Assembly: GCF_018403265.1 (NCBI RefSeq)
Contig: NZ_BOSI01000001.1
Coordinates: forward strand, 1,798,001-1,862,000
Direction of reading: 5' to 3'
Source: Paenibacillus sp. J31TS4
Lineage (GTDB): Bacteria; Bacillota; Bacilli; Paenibacillales; NBRC-103111
DNA: 64,000 nucleotides
Under the pieces are notes generated by a model that saw only the letters and a list, made by a program, of their open reading frames with translations, searched no databases and was not told the DNA's origin. Of this stretch, positions 7,848 through 16,999 are shown in pieces. Made by a program: the position numbers and the translations under genes. The number at the start of each line of letters is the position of its first letter. Position 1 is the stretch's first letter.

Positions 7848-8486
7848 ACGGACGGCTGGGCTTCGTATTGGCACATCCGCATCCTGCGGGAGATGGACCT
7901 GACGTCCGAGGAGACGATCGAGTTCGCCAAGCTGAATGCCGGCGTCGTCCAGCCGTCGCGGCACAGCCTGAACCCGTATTACCTCGGGCTCAAAATTTTC
8001 GAGGACATTGAGAAGCGCTGGGACGATCCGACGCCCGAAGAGCGTGAAAGAGACGGCCGACTGCCCGGCCAGGGCCGCAGCAAGCTGTTCGAGGTGCGCG
8101 AGCTCGACTCGGACACCTCGTTCATCCGCAGCTATTTGACGAAGCAGTTGGTGGAGGATCTCGATCTGTACGTTTTTGAGAAAAAGGGGCCGGAGTGGAA
8201 GATTACGGACAAATCGTGGGAGAACATCCGCGACCAGCTGGTCTATTCGCGCATCAACGGGGGGTTCCCGTGCATTCTGGTGGAGAACGGGAACTATCTG
8301 CACAACGGGGAGCTGTACCTAAAGCATGAGTTCGAGGGAATCGAGCTGGATCTCAAATACGTCGAGCGGACGATGCCGTATGTCCATCGGCTGTGGGGCA
8401 AGACGATCCATCTGCAGACGGTGATCGAAGACAAACCGGTCCTGTTCAGCTACGATGGCAAGAAGCAGACGCGCCGGTTTTTGTGA
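7848..8486 (+). pseudogene. spoVR: 3' part of spoVR, interrupted by the mobile block
   Basis: The frame reads [20 protein letters not shown] and continues through [20 protein letters not shown], which is the C-terminal half of the SpoVR family, a protein needed for normal spore cortex formation in Bacillus. SpoVR has about 470 residues; here 212 are left, so roughly the first 250 codons are missing. An in-frame TGA (7845-7847) sits immediately before the match, and the change from AT-rich to GC-rich DNA happens at the same place. The C-terminal end ([12 protein letters not shown]) is intact and followed by a terminator. A later ATG (7893) is an internal Met, not a start. The gene is either dead or rebuilt by excision of the element during sporulation. 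Confidence 0.85.
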
Positions 8487-8507
8487 GAGAGTCCCTCTAA
8501 TAAAGAA

Positions 8508-8552
8508 AGCTCGCTCCCCTGTGGTCCGCGGACGCCGTAAGGGGAGCGAGCT
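8508..8552. terminator. terminator of spoVR / YfjL-like gene
   Basis: AGCTCGCTCCCC (8508-8519) pairs perfectly with GGGGAGCGAGCT (8541-8552). It lies between the convergent spoVR fragment and the YfjL-like gene. Confidence 0.75.
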
Positions 8553-8613
8553 TACTATTTGCGCATTTTACGCTTTGTCTACGCTCTATTTGCGATATTG
8601 TGCACTTCCGCGC

Positions 8614-9372
8614 TTATTGGTTGTAGGTCTCGACGTCCTTGGCGGCGAGCTTGGTATCCGGCTCAAAGGCCACCGCGTATTTGACGTAGCCGTGCTCGTC
8701 CTTGGCGTCCTTGCCGTCAAATCCATTCGCGTTCAGCATGACGCGGGAATAGCGGTAGCCTTCCTGGTTCAGCGTCCGCTGGATCTCGCCGGCGGCCTCC
8801 AGCATCGTCTGCGGCGTGGCTCCCTCTGCATTCAGGAGAACATACAGCGACATCAGCGGGTCGAGAACAAGCCCCTTCTCCCACTTAGTCTCCGGCGGAA
8901 GCTCGCCCTTCACGACTTCGAGCTGCGGATCGACCATCTTGATCTCCAGCGGCAGTGCCGGCTGAAGCAGCCCCTTCAGCTCGACGCCGGCCTCCTTCGC
9001 CAGCCGCTCTATCAGCTCCGTGTCGAGATTCGCGTACCGGATGCCGTCGCTGACGACACGGGGCATCGCTCCCCGAACCGTGAAGTCGTACTCCATTGCT
9101 TTCCCTTTCTCGCCGCTCGTCCCGATCTCCACGACTTGGTACGCATAGCCGCTATCTTTGAAATTATAAAAGCCGTCTTTGACCCGAAACTCCCGGCCCG
9201 GGTAGGTCTCGGCCAAATACCGCCCCACCTCCCGCCCGCCAAGCCATTTGCTGACCGGATTGCCGTTGAACGCGTTATGGACGAAGCCGACGGCGAGGAC
9301 CAGCACCACTAGCAGCGTCCAGTAGACCAGCTTCTTCTTGCTCCGCTTGCGCTTTCCTTGGATCACACTCAC
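8614..9372 (-). CDS. YfjL-like membrane-anchored protein, third gene of an ECF sigma operon
   Basis: The product has 252 residues, a basic N-terminus (KRKRSKKK), one membrane segment (YWTLLVVLVLAVGFVHNAF) and an extracytoplasmic part that begins NGNPVSKWLGGREVGRYLAE and continues YPGREFRVKDGFYNFKDSGY, the pattern of the YfjL-like family of unknown function. The start is GTG at 9372, overlapping the anti-sigma stop (GTGA) with GGAGGG just upstream, so translation is coupled. A longer frame reaching to 9867 is the antisigma region read in another frame. Its position suggests a role with the sigma/anti-sigma pair in envelope stress. Confidence 0.7.
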   Translation of the reverse strand: MSVIQGKRKRSKKKLVYWTLLVVLVLAVGFVHNAFNGNPVSKWLGGREVGRYLAETYPGREFRVKDGFYNFKDSGYAYQVVEIGTSGEKGKAMEYDFTVRGAMPRVVSDGIRYANLDTELIERLAKEAGVELKGLLQPALPLEIKMVDPQLEVVKGELPPETKWEKGLVLDPLMSLYVLLNAEGATPQTMLEAAGEIQRTLNQEGYRYSRVMLNANGFDGKDAKDEHGYVKYAVAFEPDTKLAAKDVETYNQ

Positions 9373-9953
9373 TCCGTCCCTCCTCCCTTCCGAATCTTCA
9401 CGATCAGCCACCCCATCGCATTGCCGGCGAGTGCAAAGCCGTAATGTAGAGCCGCCGTCAACGCGGCCCCGGCCATCGCCGGCAGGAATCCGGCGGCGAT
9501 TCCGCCGTATATGGTCTCGCCCTTCCCCATGTCGCTCAGCGTGTCCCCTAGCGACCAGAGGAAGATCGGCACGAACGCCAGCAGGAAGACCAGCTTGCTG
9601 TCCTTGTAGAACAGGTAGGTGACGGCGCCGAACAGGCAGTACCAGCCGATGAAGCCGAAGCTCTCGTTCAGCAGGGACGCCCGCATCGCCAAATAGAACG
9701 AGATGGCGGTAAACAGCATCTGGTAGAGGGACAACCTGCGCTTGATCCGCTTCATCATGGTCTCGTAGTCCGGCTGCTCGGGGACAGGCTCGCTCGGCAG
9801 CGGCTGCCGGGCGGTCTGCAGCAGCTCCGCCAGCTGCTCGTCGTCCCGGGCCTGCTCCTCCACCCACCGGGCCGTCTCCTCGCTCAGCAGGCCTTCCACA
9901 TACAGCGGGAGCAGATCCTCCACGATATGGCGTTGTGTCTTATTGTCCATCAT
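9369..9953 (-). CDS. zinc-finger-type anti-sigma factor (transmembrane)
   Basis: The N-terminus HIVEDLLPLYVEGLLSEETA is typical of the zf-HC2-like anti-sigma domain (in the truncated form without the Cys), followed by a linker and four hydrophobic segments (about residues 72-90, 95-110, 118-135 and 150-180). Such proteins hold a cognate ECF sigma factor at the membrane until a signal releases it. The ATG overlaps the end of the sigma gene by 14 nt, which supports the pairing. The YfjL-like gene follows with a 4-nt overlap. Confidence 0.8.
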   Translation of the reverse strand: MMDNKTQRHIVEDLLPLYVEGLLSEETARWVEEQARDDEQLAELLQTARQPLPSEPVPEQPDYETMMKRIKRRLSLYQMLFTAISFYLAMRASLLNESFGFIGWYCLFGAVTYLFYKDSKLVFLLAFVPIFLWSLGDTLSDMGKGETIYGGIAAGFLPAMAGAALTAALHYGFALAGNAMGWLIVKIRKGGGTE

Positions 9954-10434
9954 ACCCTCCCAGCTCTCGGTGCAGGCGGAGCTTCGCCCGGTGAAACCTC
10001 ACCCGGGCCACGTTCTCGCTCTCTCCCACCAGCTCCCCGATTTCCTTGAACGACAACTCTCCGTAAATCCGCAGCTCCACGATCTCCCGGGAGACCGGAT
10101 CCAGCTCCCGGATGGCGGCCAGCAGCCGCTGCTCGCCTTCCTTCGCGATCACCTGCTCCTCCGGCGTGGCGGATTCGCTCCGGTCCGGGGCCAGCCTCGC
10201 GGCCAGATCGGCCTTGTACCGCTTGGAGCGGTAATAATGGCTCAGCTTGTTCTTGGCGATGCCGAACAGCCAGGTCTGCACGGTGGATCGGCCGGAGAAC
10301 GAGGCGGCTCCCTTCCACGCTTCGTAGAAGACGTCCTGCGTCAGATCCTCTGCCGCCTCCCTGCTCAGCGTCTTCACGTAGAAGAAAGCATAGATTCTCG
10401 GTTGAATGGTCGGATACAGCTCTTCCAGCTCCAT
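9940..10434 (-). CDS. ECF RNA polymerase sigma factor
   Basis: The protein has 164 residues. Region 2 is seen in SREAAEDLTQDVFYEAWKGA and TWLFGIAKNKLSHYYRS; region 4 in LDPVSREIVELRIYGELSFK and IGELVGESENVARVRFHRAK. The ATG at 10434 has AGGAGGG 6-8 nt upstream; a GTG ten codons earlier has none. It is the first gene of a three-gene operon with its anti-sigma factor. Upstream, TGTAAC (10526-10521) could be the -35 of an autoregulated promoter, but the expected -10 is not clear. Confidence 0.9.
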   Translation of the reverse strand: MELEELYPTIQPRIYAFFYVKTLSREAAEDLTQDVFYEAWKGAASFSGRSTVQTWLFGIAKNKLSHYYRSKRYKADLAARLAPDRSESATPEEQVIAKEGEQRLLAAIRELDPVSREIVELRIYGELSFKEIGELVGESENVARVRFHRAKLRLHRELGGYDGQ

Positions 10435-10465
10435 GCCTTCCCTCCTGCGCGTCCTTCGCTTCACC

Positions 10466-10479
10466 GCAAACCGGTTTGC
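10466..10479. promoter_or_regulatory. 14-bp perfect palindrome in the sigma operon leader
   Basis: GCAAACCGGTTTGC lies 32 bp upstream of the sigma factor ATG, flanked by ACC and TGCGGT that extend the symmetry with one extra base. A repressor operator or an mRNA hairpin are both possible. Confidence 0.35.
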
Positions 10480-10659
10480 TGCGGTCTGTCTATTGGATTA
10501 GTACCGCGGCGATTCGTTTCGTTACAGGCGTCTCCAAAAAAAAGCCATTCCCTGCGTTCCCGCCGGAATGACTACCTTCTGCGGTTGTTCCCTAAGATAG
10601 AGGCTACCGCAGCCGGGGGAGGAAAGCTACCTGGCCTTAGACGGGAGGACCCAAACAAA

Positions 10660-10681
10660 AAGCCGCCCCATAGGGCGGCTT
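10660..10681 (-). terminator. terminator of yeeI
   Basis: AAGCCGCCC (10660-10668) pairs with GGGCGGCTT (10673-10681), followed on the minus strand by TTTTTGTTTGG. It lies 14 nt after the yeeI stop. Confidence 0.85.
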
Positions 10682-10694
10682 CCTCGATTGCGGC

Positions 10695-11420
10695 TTACTC
10701 ATCGTCGCCGAAATCGACGTTGTGGTACACCTGCTGCACGTCCTCCAGATCCTCGAGTACGTCGATCAGCTTCTCGAACTGGGGCTGCACATCGGCCGGG
10801 AGCGTCAGGTAGGTCTGCGGCAGCATCGTCAGCTCCGCTACCGAGAACTCGGTGATGCCGGCGTTTCGGAACGCCTCCTGCACGGCATGGAATTCGGTCG
10901 GCTCCGCGTAGACGATTACTGCGCCGTCCTCCTCCAGCAAGTCGCGGGCGTCAACGTCCGCTTCCATCAGAATCTCCAGCACTTCCTCGGCGGACTTGTC
11001 CTCCACACCGATAACCGCGGTCGCGTCGAACATATACGCCACCGAACCGCTGACGCCGAGGCTGCCGCCGTTCTTGGTGAACGCGGCGCGCACCTCGGAC
11101 GCCGTCCGGTTGACGTTGTTGGTCAGCGCGTCGACGATGACCATGGAGCCGTTCGGCCCGAAGCCCTCGTACCGCAGCTGGTCGTAGTTCTCCTCACCGC
11201 CGCCCTTGGCCTTCTCGATCGCGCGGTCGATGATCGCCTTCGGCACATTGTACGTCTTGGCGCGCTCAAGGACGACCTTCAGCGCCCGGTTCGACTCGGG
11301 ATCCGGCTCTCCCTGCTTGGCCGCCACATAGATCTCGCGGCCGAATCTTGCATATATCCGACTTGTGTTGGCGTCCTTGGACGCTTTCTTCTCTTTAATA
11401 TTATTCCATTTACGGCCCAT
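10695..11420 (-). CDS. yeeI: YebC/TACO1-family protein, YeeI type
   Basis: The product has 241 residues and starts [20 protein letters not shown]; it carries the family signature [20 protein letters not shown] followed by [12 protein letters not shown]. It is close over its full length to Bacillus subtilis YeeI as I remember it. Members were long listed as transcription regulators (PmpR) and have more recently been linked to translation of difficult nascent chains; which holds here cannot be told. The ATG at 11420 fits the family length; an upstream ATG at 11474 only adds an unrelated stretch. It appears to be a single-gene unit with its own terminator. Confidence 0.92.
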   Translation of the reverse strand: MGRKWNNIKEKKASKDANTSRIYARFGREIYVAAKQGEPDPESNRALKVVLERAKTYNVPKAIIDRAIEKAKGGGEENYDQLRYEGFGPNGSMVIVDALTNNVNRTASEVRAAFTKNGGSLGVSGSVAYMFDATAVIGVEDKSAEEVLEILMEADVDARDLLEEDGAVIVYAEPTEFHAVQEAFRNAGITEFSVAELTMLPQTYLTLPADVQPQFEKLIDVLEDLEDVQQVYHNVDFGDDE

Positions 11421-11536
11421 ATTGTTCCCGCTCTCTTTCAGCTTTGAATCTGCACATGGCGCTTCCATGCGCATCGTCTATTATATCGCTAGGCGGGCGT
11501 CCCGCGCAACTGAAAGGAAGAGAAAGGAACCCGGCA

Positions 11537-12832
11537 CTAGATGTCCCGTCTCAGCGCCTTGAGCACGTCGATCTCCGTCGCTTTGCGCGCCGGCTTCATG
11601 CCCGACAGGATGGCCACCCCGACGCTGATGGCGACGGAGATGAGCACAAGCGAAGGCGGAATGGAGCTGAAGGTGAAGTCGAGCGGCTCGCCGCTTGAGT
11701 TCTCGTTCATGCTAGAGATTACCATCGGGATGAAAAAGTTCACGGCAAGGCTGATCACATACGCGACCGCGGTGCCGATGGCAGCGCCGATCACGCCGAT
11801 ATAGCTGCTCTCGAGCAGGAAAATGCTGCGGATCGCGGACGGCGCAGCGCCGATCGCTTTCATGATCCCAATCTCCTGCGTCCGTTCGGTGACGGCCATC
11901 GTCATTGTGTTGAAGATGCCAATCGCCGCTATGAGGACGGCGATGGCCCCGATGAACAAGAGGCCGATCTTGATCATGACGAAGACGGTATTCAGCTGCT
12001 GAAGCTCATCCATGACCGAGTGCGCATTGTACTTCTCCTTGATCGTCTTGGAGATCCCGAGCACATCCTGGACGTCCTTGGCGTACACCTTGACCTGCTG
12101 GTAAGAGCCGTCAAAATCCTTGTCCCAATAAAATTTGTAGATCTCCGGGTACGCTGTACCGGAGAACTGCACCGTCGTGTCCTCCAGCCACTCACGGGTC
12201 GGCTTTGCCGTAATGCCGACGATGGTTACTTCCTTCTTAAGCTCCGTCGGCTTCGCGTCCTTGCCCGGCACTTTGCCCGGAGCCTCCTCTCTCTTTTGGA
12301 ACGAGACCGTCATTTTCTGGTTCAGCAGCTCGCCCTGGAACTTCCCTTCCTTCCCCTTGGCGAGATGGTCCGCAAAATGGTAGCCCACCACAACCTCGCT
12401 GTCGTTCTGAGGGAACCGTCCGGCGGACAGCTTCACGCCCGATTTTTGATCGGACGGGAAGTCGGTGAACAGGGCGTTGGAGGAGTTTTCGTAGTCCCCG
12501 ACCCGATAGAGAATCGCCTCATGTACGCCGTTCTTGCGCGTCACCGCGTTCACATTGGGCAGCCCTTCAAAATACCGGACATCCGCGTCTTTGAGGGAGA
12601 GGTCCTCTTCCACCTTCTCGTCCTTGGGCATTTTGGGATAAACGGAAATCTCCGTCACCACGCCGTTCGACGTAATCTCTCTCTCGATGCTCTCCTGGAA
12701 GCCGAAGCCGACCGAGGCGAGCACGATGAGGAAGCAGCAGCCCATCGCCGTCGCGAGGATGGTCATGAACAGACGGGTGCGATTTTTCTTCATGTTCTGC
12801 CGGATGAACCGGTACTTGTCTGCGAATTTCAT
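11537..12832 (-). CDS. MacB/FtsX-type ABC transporter permease
   Basis: A 431-residue permease with the MacB topology: one N-terminal membrane helix (TRLFMTILATAMGCCFLIVL, about 20-40), a large extracytoplasmic domain (about 50-285), then three helices near 290-315, 335-360 and 395-415. The conserved loop MAVTERTQEIGIMKAIGAAP is present near residue 313-332, as is the C-terminal ARKATEIDVLKALR. These permeases transmit ATPase movement to the periplasmic or outer face, exporting peptides or acting on lipoproteins rather than importing. Its ATG overlaps the stop of the ATPase gene (TAATG). Confidence 0.9.
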   Translation of the reverse strand: MKFADKYRFIRQNMKKNRTRLFMTILATAMGCCFLIVLASVGFGFQESIEREITSNGVVTEISVYPKMPKDEKVEEDLSLKDADVRYFEGLPNVNAVTRKNGVHEAILYRVGDYENSSNALFTDFPSDQKSGVKLSAGRFPQNDSEVVVGYHFADHLAKGKEGKFQGELLNQKMTVSFQKREEAPGKVPGKDAKPTELKKEVTIVGITAKPTREWLEDTTVQFSGTAYPEIYKFYWDKDFDGSYQQVKVYAKDVQDVLGISKTIKEKYNAHSVMDELQQLNTVFVMIKIGLLFIGAIAVLIAAIGIFNTMTMAVTERTQEIGIMKAIGAAPSAIRSIFLLESSYIGVIGAAIGTAVAYVISLAVNFFIPMVISSMNENSSGEPLDFTFSSIPPSLVLISVAISVGVAILSGMKPARKATEIDVLKALRRDI

Positions 12833-13524
12833 TACCCGAGCACCTCCTGCGCGACAAGCGAGCCGTTGTGAATGGCAACCGAGCGGTGAGCGAAGGCCGC
12901 CACCTCCCGGTCATGCGTGATGATAAGGAACGTGGTGTTATGCCTCTGGTTCAGCTCCCGGATGAACTGCAGGACGGTCTCCTCCGTCTCGCTGTCGAGA
13001 CTGCCGGTCGGCTCGTCCGCCAGAATGAGCCGGGGCTTCAGTACCATGGCACGGGCGATACCCACCCTCTGCTGCTGGCCGCCGGAGAGCTCGCTCGGAT
13101 AAAAATGTGCGAACTCCTCCATGCCGACCATCGCCATTGCTTCCTGGACGTAGGCCGCCCGTTTCTTGTCGTCGACGCCCTTGAGAATGAGCGGCAGCTC
13201 GATGTTGGCGAACGCCGTCATGCTCGGGATGAGCTGGAAGCTCTGAAAGATGAAGCCCATATGGTTCAGCCGGAATTTGGCCCATTGCGTCTCGTTCAGG
13301 CCCGTGACGTCCGTCCCCGCGACGACGATACGGCCGCCGGTCGGCCTTATGTAGCCGGCGATCAGGTTCAGCAGCGTCGACTTGCCCGAGCCGCTGCGTC
13401 CGAGCACCGAGACGATCTCCCCTTCCCGAACGCTCAGATCGATGTCCCGCAGGACGGGGACGATCTTCTCTTGTCCTTTCTTGCCTATCCGAAACTCGTG
13501 GTGGAGGTCTCTTACCTCGATCAA
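12832..13524 (-). CDS. MacB-type ABC transporter ATP-binding protein
   Basis: The ATPase has 230 residues from a TTG start at 13524, chosen because AAGGAG lies 8 nt upstream and the protein then starts IEVRDLHHEF as in the family. Walker A GRSGSGKST (42-50), Q-loop Gln94, signature LSGGQQQR (146-153), Walker B LILADE (166-171) and His204 are all intact. It pairs with the overlapping permease gene. The frame stays open 60 codons upstream, but that part is unlike the family. Confidence 0.9.
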   Translation of the reverse strand: MIEVRDLHHEFRIGKKGQEKIVPVLRDIDLSVREGEIVSVLGRSGSGKSTLLNLIAGYIRPTGGRIVVAGTDVTGLNETQWAKFRLNHMGFIFQSFQLIPSMTAFANIELPLILKGVDDKKRAAYVQEAMAMVGMEEFAHFYPSELSGGQQQRVGIARAMVLKPRLILADEPTGSLDSETEETVLQFIRELNQRHNTTFLIITHDREVAAFAHRSVAIHNGSLVAQEVLG

Positions 13525-13761
13525 TGCGAACACTCCTTGCATGAAAGAATCGTTGCGGCGGGTTCTCACCCGCCTGTTGTCTGGACATAAGAAAGACGGA
13601 TCGGAGGCCGATTTTGTATCCGGCTGCGGCAAATTTGTTACATGGGATTTCCTTCCACTCCTACTCACGATAGCCCCGATATGGCCCGTTCGGGCGCTCC
13701 GCACACAAACCTTTTGCGTTTCCTTGTTCGCTAGTGTCCGCTCAATTTTCGCACAATAAAA

Positions 13762-13787
13762 GACGGTACCCTCAAGTAGGAACCGTC
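13762..13787 (-). terminator. terminator of the heparinase operon
   Basis: GACGGTACC (13762-13770) pairs with GGAACCGTC (13779-13787) with one A-A mismatch, and TTTTATTG follows on the minus strand. The remainder of the 330-bp gap (13525-13854) shows a small GGCGGGT/ACCCGCC hairpin at 13557-13574 and no gene. Confidence 0.65.
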
Positions 13788-13803
13788 ATTTCTATGGTTG
13801 TGT

Positions 13804-13857
13804 CTAGTATATGGCTGCCTCTAGTATATGGCTGGGTCTAGTATATGGCTGAGTCTA
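13804..13857. repeat. three 17-bp tandem repeats overlapping a stop codon
   Basis: The unit TCTAGTATATGGCTG plus two variable bases occurs three times in a row (from 13803) and the fourth begins TCTAG; the fourth copy carries the TAG stop of the heparinase-like gene (13857-13855). The repeats therefore form the 3' untranslated region, just before the terminator. Confidence 0.8.
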
Positions 13858-16800
13858 GGCACCTTCGCCGCCGTCCGGGCGTCCGAGCCACTGCACCTCG
13901 CACCCCGGCTCGATGTCCAGGATGGCGAACGGCTCTCCGGCTGCAAACGGGCGGCGGACTTCAACCAGCAGCGTCTTCAGGTCCTGCACGCCCCGAAGCG
14001 TCGCCTGACCGCCCCCCTCTCCCTGCACGAGCTTGCCCGCAAACGGCGTAAGCGGACCGTCCGCGGATGCGGCGAAACCGAGCGGCAGCGGATACCGGCT
14101 GGCCAGGCGGTCCCCTTCCAGCGCGTCCACAATGCCTTTGGACAGCAGGAACGAATCGGTCAGCTCAATCACCGTCCCGGCCCCGTCCGCCTGTAGGCTC
14201 GCTGCCGTGTAGAGGGCACTCGCGTGTCCGGGGCCGCGGCGTACTCGGAGCAGGCCGCCCGGCGCACCGGACAGCGTGCCCGCGACCCGCAGCGTTCCGC
14301 GCGCCGCATCCGTCTCCGTGACGGGGAGCCAGCCGCCGTCTCGGCCCCGGGCCGCATGCGCGCCGAGGACCGAGGACGCCGACGCCAGGCAGGCCGTCGC
14401 GGCGACCGTTCCGTCCGGCGCGAGCCGCAGCCAGGCCGCGCTCCCGTCCACGCGCCAGATGCCGCTGCGCCCGGTGTCGATCGCCGCCCGAAGCGGAGCG
14501 GGACTGTAGAACCACAGGTCCCGCTCGCCCCCGGCCAGCTCGACGCAGACGGCAGCAGCTCCGTCCCCCATGCCGCGCCGTTCGTCCTCCGCCGCCGCTC
14601 CCTCCACGGTGACCGGCAGCCGGGTCATGCGGACGATCGCCTGCGGGGCGTCCCCGCTCCGTGTGGAGAGGGCGGAGACGAATGTCCGGACCGGCTTGGC
14701 GCTTCGCCGGAGGAGGATCGGATGCTGCCGCTCGCCCTCGAGCGACGGGCACAGCCCGGTGAACCAGCGGTCCCCGTCGTCCAGCCCGTGCCAATCGAGC
14801 GTCAGCCCGCTCTTCGTCCGCCAGGAGGCACGGACGGCCTCTCCACCGGCGGCATATTCGCGGAGGGCGTAGATGTAGCCGTAGCCGTTGTTCGGCTCCG
14901 GCGTCCACAGCCGCTCCTCCTCGCCGTCCAGCAGCGTCGTGAACGTCTCGCCGGTCGTGAGCCGCTCGCCGAAGCTGAGGCCCGGCGCATCGAAGTACGG
15001 CTTCTGCAGCGCGTCCACGCCGGCGAGCGTCCAGTGATCCGCTTCGATCTGCCGGGCCGAGCCGCCGAGCGCCAGCTCGCTCTCCTCGTGGAAGGCGTGG
15101 AACGCATAATCGGCCTTCCCCGCTCCGTCGACATGGAAGAAGTCTATCACGTACGATCCGGCGCCCGCCGAAGCGATGCCCAGCATGCGCTGGTAGGCCG
15201 CGATTCCATATAGGGCGGGCGCTTTGGCCTCCATTGCCGACACGTCTTCTCCGTCGTACAGGAACGCCAGCTCGCCTCCGGCAAACGGCTTGACCAGCTG
15301 CTGCCGGGCAAGCTTCTCGTCGCAATCGACGACGACCGTATTATGCGCCACCGTCTTGGACGCCCAGCCGTAATGCGCGTTCGTGCCGTAGATGCCGTAG
15401 CCGATATCCGCCGACACTTCCCGCCCCTCGGCGTAATACGTGAAGGCGAGCACATCGTCGTGGCCGTGCGTGTTGTTCGGCCCGTACCGCAGCAGCACCG
15501 CTGCCCCGTCACGACCACGCAGGATGGCGATGCCCGCCTGGCCCATGACGGTAGCCCCGGCCGGCAGCACGTTCTCCTCCTTCGCAGACCGGCCATCTTC
15601 ATGGGCCGGATGCGTGAAGAACAGGTCCGCTCCCTTGCCGCCCAACTCGCCCTCTAGAAGCGGATACAGCGGGCGCATCCCAGACGCCGCCCGCTCCCGC
15701 ATCCCCTCGTCCGGGGTGAATTGGTAGAAGTAGAGCGCCGCCCGGTACGCCTCGGTGAGCAGCTTGCGATCCGGGTCGGTGCCGACAACCTCGTCCCGTC
15801 CCCAATCTCCGTAAGAGGGCGCATGCCCCTGGCACAGCATCGCGAGCGGGTTCTCCACGGCGAGCCGGAAGAAGCGGTCGCAGGCGAACGGATGGAACGC
15901 CTCTAGCTGCTCTTCGGTCGACGCCCGCATCGCGAGGAGTGCGATATCCAGAAAGACGGTCGCCGTGAACAGCGAGTAGCCGTACGAGCCTTCGTAATAC
16001 ATGCCGTCCCGGCCGATTGCGTTATAGAAGTACGCCTCGACCACGCGGATGCCCCATTCCCGGTACTCCGGCACATCCAGCGCCAGACCGACGGCGAGCA
16101 TCGCCCGGACGCCGTCCGCTTCGTGGTTCTGCAGATTGGTCAGGTTGCCCCCGCGCAGGTCGTACACCGGCCCGCCCGGTTCGTCCAGCAGGTAATCCGT
16201 CAGCATGCACTCGATACAGGTGCGCATCGTTCCGCTGTCGCCGAGTCGGCGCAGCCCTTCGGAAGGAGCGTCCAGATCGGGATGCCCGGACAGCCAGTCG
16301 TAATCCATGGCGAGGCAGACTTTGACCCGATAGACGATGCTGGTCAGCAGATGCAGCCGGCCGATCTCGAAGCCGCTTCCGTAGGGCGTGAAATCCCGTG
16401 GTCCAATCGTGCCCGGCCAGATAGCCGAGAACGCGTCGAGCAGAACGAGCGCTCGCCGGGCGTACCGCTCCTCGCCGGTCAGCATGTACAGGTAGGTCAG
16501 CTGCGTCACGAGCCCCTCGTGGTTCCGGACGCCGCCAAGCAGCTCCCCCGCCATGTAAAAGTTCCACATGCCGACGGGATAGTACGCCTTACCCTCCGTC
16601 ACGAAGCCTTGCCCGTCGTCCGCGAACCGCTCTCCCGGCAGTGCTTCCCCGCAGGAGGGGCAGATGACGCGCTTAACGGGCAGCTCCGCGATGCCCGACA
16701 TGATGGCTCGCTGCTCCGTAGGCAGGAGAGGCAGAGGCTTGCCGCAGCCCGGGCAGCCCGAGATGCCGTAAGCGAACGCCTCGTCCTTCATGCCGAGCAC

Positions 16801-16986
16801 GCAGCTGTACACCTGCTCCTCGGTCAGTGTCAGATGCTCGTCGCACCGCCGCTGCATCGCCGCCCAGGCGTCTGCAGCCCAGGGCAGCGAGGCGATGTTC
16901 CGCTTCGCCTGCCCGATCTGCTCCTCCGTGAAGTAGAAGCCCCGCTCTTTGCTCGTAGGGCTCGTCGAGCCCTTTGTCGTTCCCAT
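13855..16986 (-). CDS. heparinase II/III-like polysaccharide lyase (cytoplasmic)
   Basis: A 1043-residue protein without signal peptide. An (alpha/alpha) toroid occupies about 130-430 (NLTNLQNHEADGVRAMLAVG near 300 carries the Asn/His pair of the family) and a beta-sandwich heparinase II/III domain starts around 500 with RYGPNNTHGHDDVLAF and IGYGIYGTNAHYGW (the likely catalytic Tyr and His region). Two Cys pairs, CPGC (78-81) and CPSC (109-112), form a probable zinc ribbon near the N-terminus. The gene is last in the carbohydrate operon behind the transporter genes, so it probably cleaves imported uronate-containing oligosaccharides inside the cell. The ATG has AAGGAG 10 nt upstream. The exact substrate is unknown. 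Confidence 0.8.
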   Translation of the reverse strand: MGTTKGSTSPTSKERGFYFTEEQIGQAKRNIASLPWAADAWAAMQRRCDEHLTLTEEQVYSCVLGMKDEAFAYGISGCPGCGKPLPLLPTEQRAIMSGIAELPVKRVICPSCGEALPGERFADDGQGFVTEGKAYYPVGMWNFYMAGELLGGVRNHEGLVTQLTYLYMLTGEERYARRALVLLDAFSAIWPGTIGPRDFTPYGSGFEIGRLHLLTSIVYRVKVCLAMDYDWLSGHPDLDAPSEGLRRLGDSGTMRTCIECMLTDYLLDEPGGPVYDLRGGNLTNLQNHEADGVRAMLAVGLALDVPEYREWGIRVVEAYFYNAIGRDGMYYEGSYGYSLFTATVFLDIALLAMRASTEEQLEAFHPFACDRFFRLAVENPLAMLCQGHAPSYGDWGRDEVVGTDPDRKLLTEAYRAALYFYQFTPDEGMRERAASGMRPLYPLLEGELGGKGADLFFTHPAHEDGRSAKEENVLPAGATVMGQAGIAILRGRDGAAVLLRYGPNNTHGHDDVLAFTYYAEGREVSADIGYGIYGTNAHYGWASKTVAHNTVVVDCDEKLARQQLVKPFAGGELAFLYDGEDVSAMEAKAPALYGIAAYQRMLGIASAGAGSYVIDFFHVDGAGKADYAFHAFHEESELALGGSARQIEADHWTLAGVDALQKPYFDAPGLSFGERLTTGETFTTLLDGEEERLWTPEPNNGYGYIYALREYAAGGEAVRASWRTKSGLTLDWHGLDDGDRWFTGLCPSLEGERQHPILLRRSAKPVRTFVSALSTRSGDAPQAIVRMTRLPVTVEGAAAEDERRGMGDGAAAVCVELAGGERDLWFYSPAPLRAAIDTGRSGIWRVDGSAAWLRLAPDGTVAATACLASASSVLGAHAARGRDGGWLPVTETDAARGTLRVAGTLSGAPGGLLRVRRGPGHASALYTAASLQADGAGTVIELTDSFLLSKGIVDALEGDRLASRYPLPLGFAASADGPLTPFAGKLVQGEGGGQATLRGVQDLKTLLVEVRRPFAAGEPFAILDIEPGCEVQWLGRPDGGEGA

Positions 16987-16999
16987 GGGCTATCGCTCC

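Noticed and set aside
7893-8486. Complete 197-codon gene starting at ATG 7893
   Set aside because: SpoVR similarity continues upstream of this ATG to 7848 and there is no ribosome site, so the Met is internal.
9373-9867. Upstream extension of the YfjL-like frame
   Set aside because: It overlaps the anti-sigma gene in another frame; the GTG at 9372 with ribosome site and stop overlap is the natural start.
13803-13857. CRISPR-like repeats
   Set aside because: The 17-bp units are directly adjacent without spacers and are too short for a CRISPR array.
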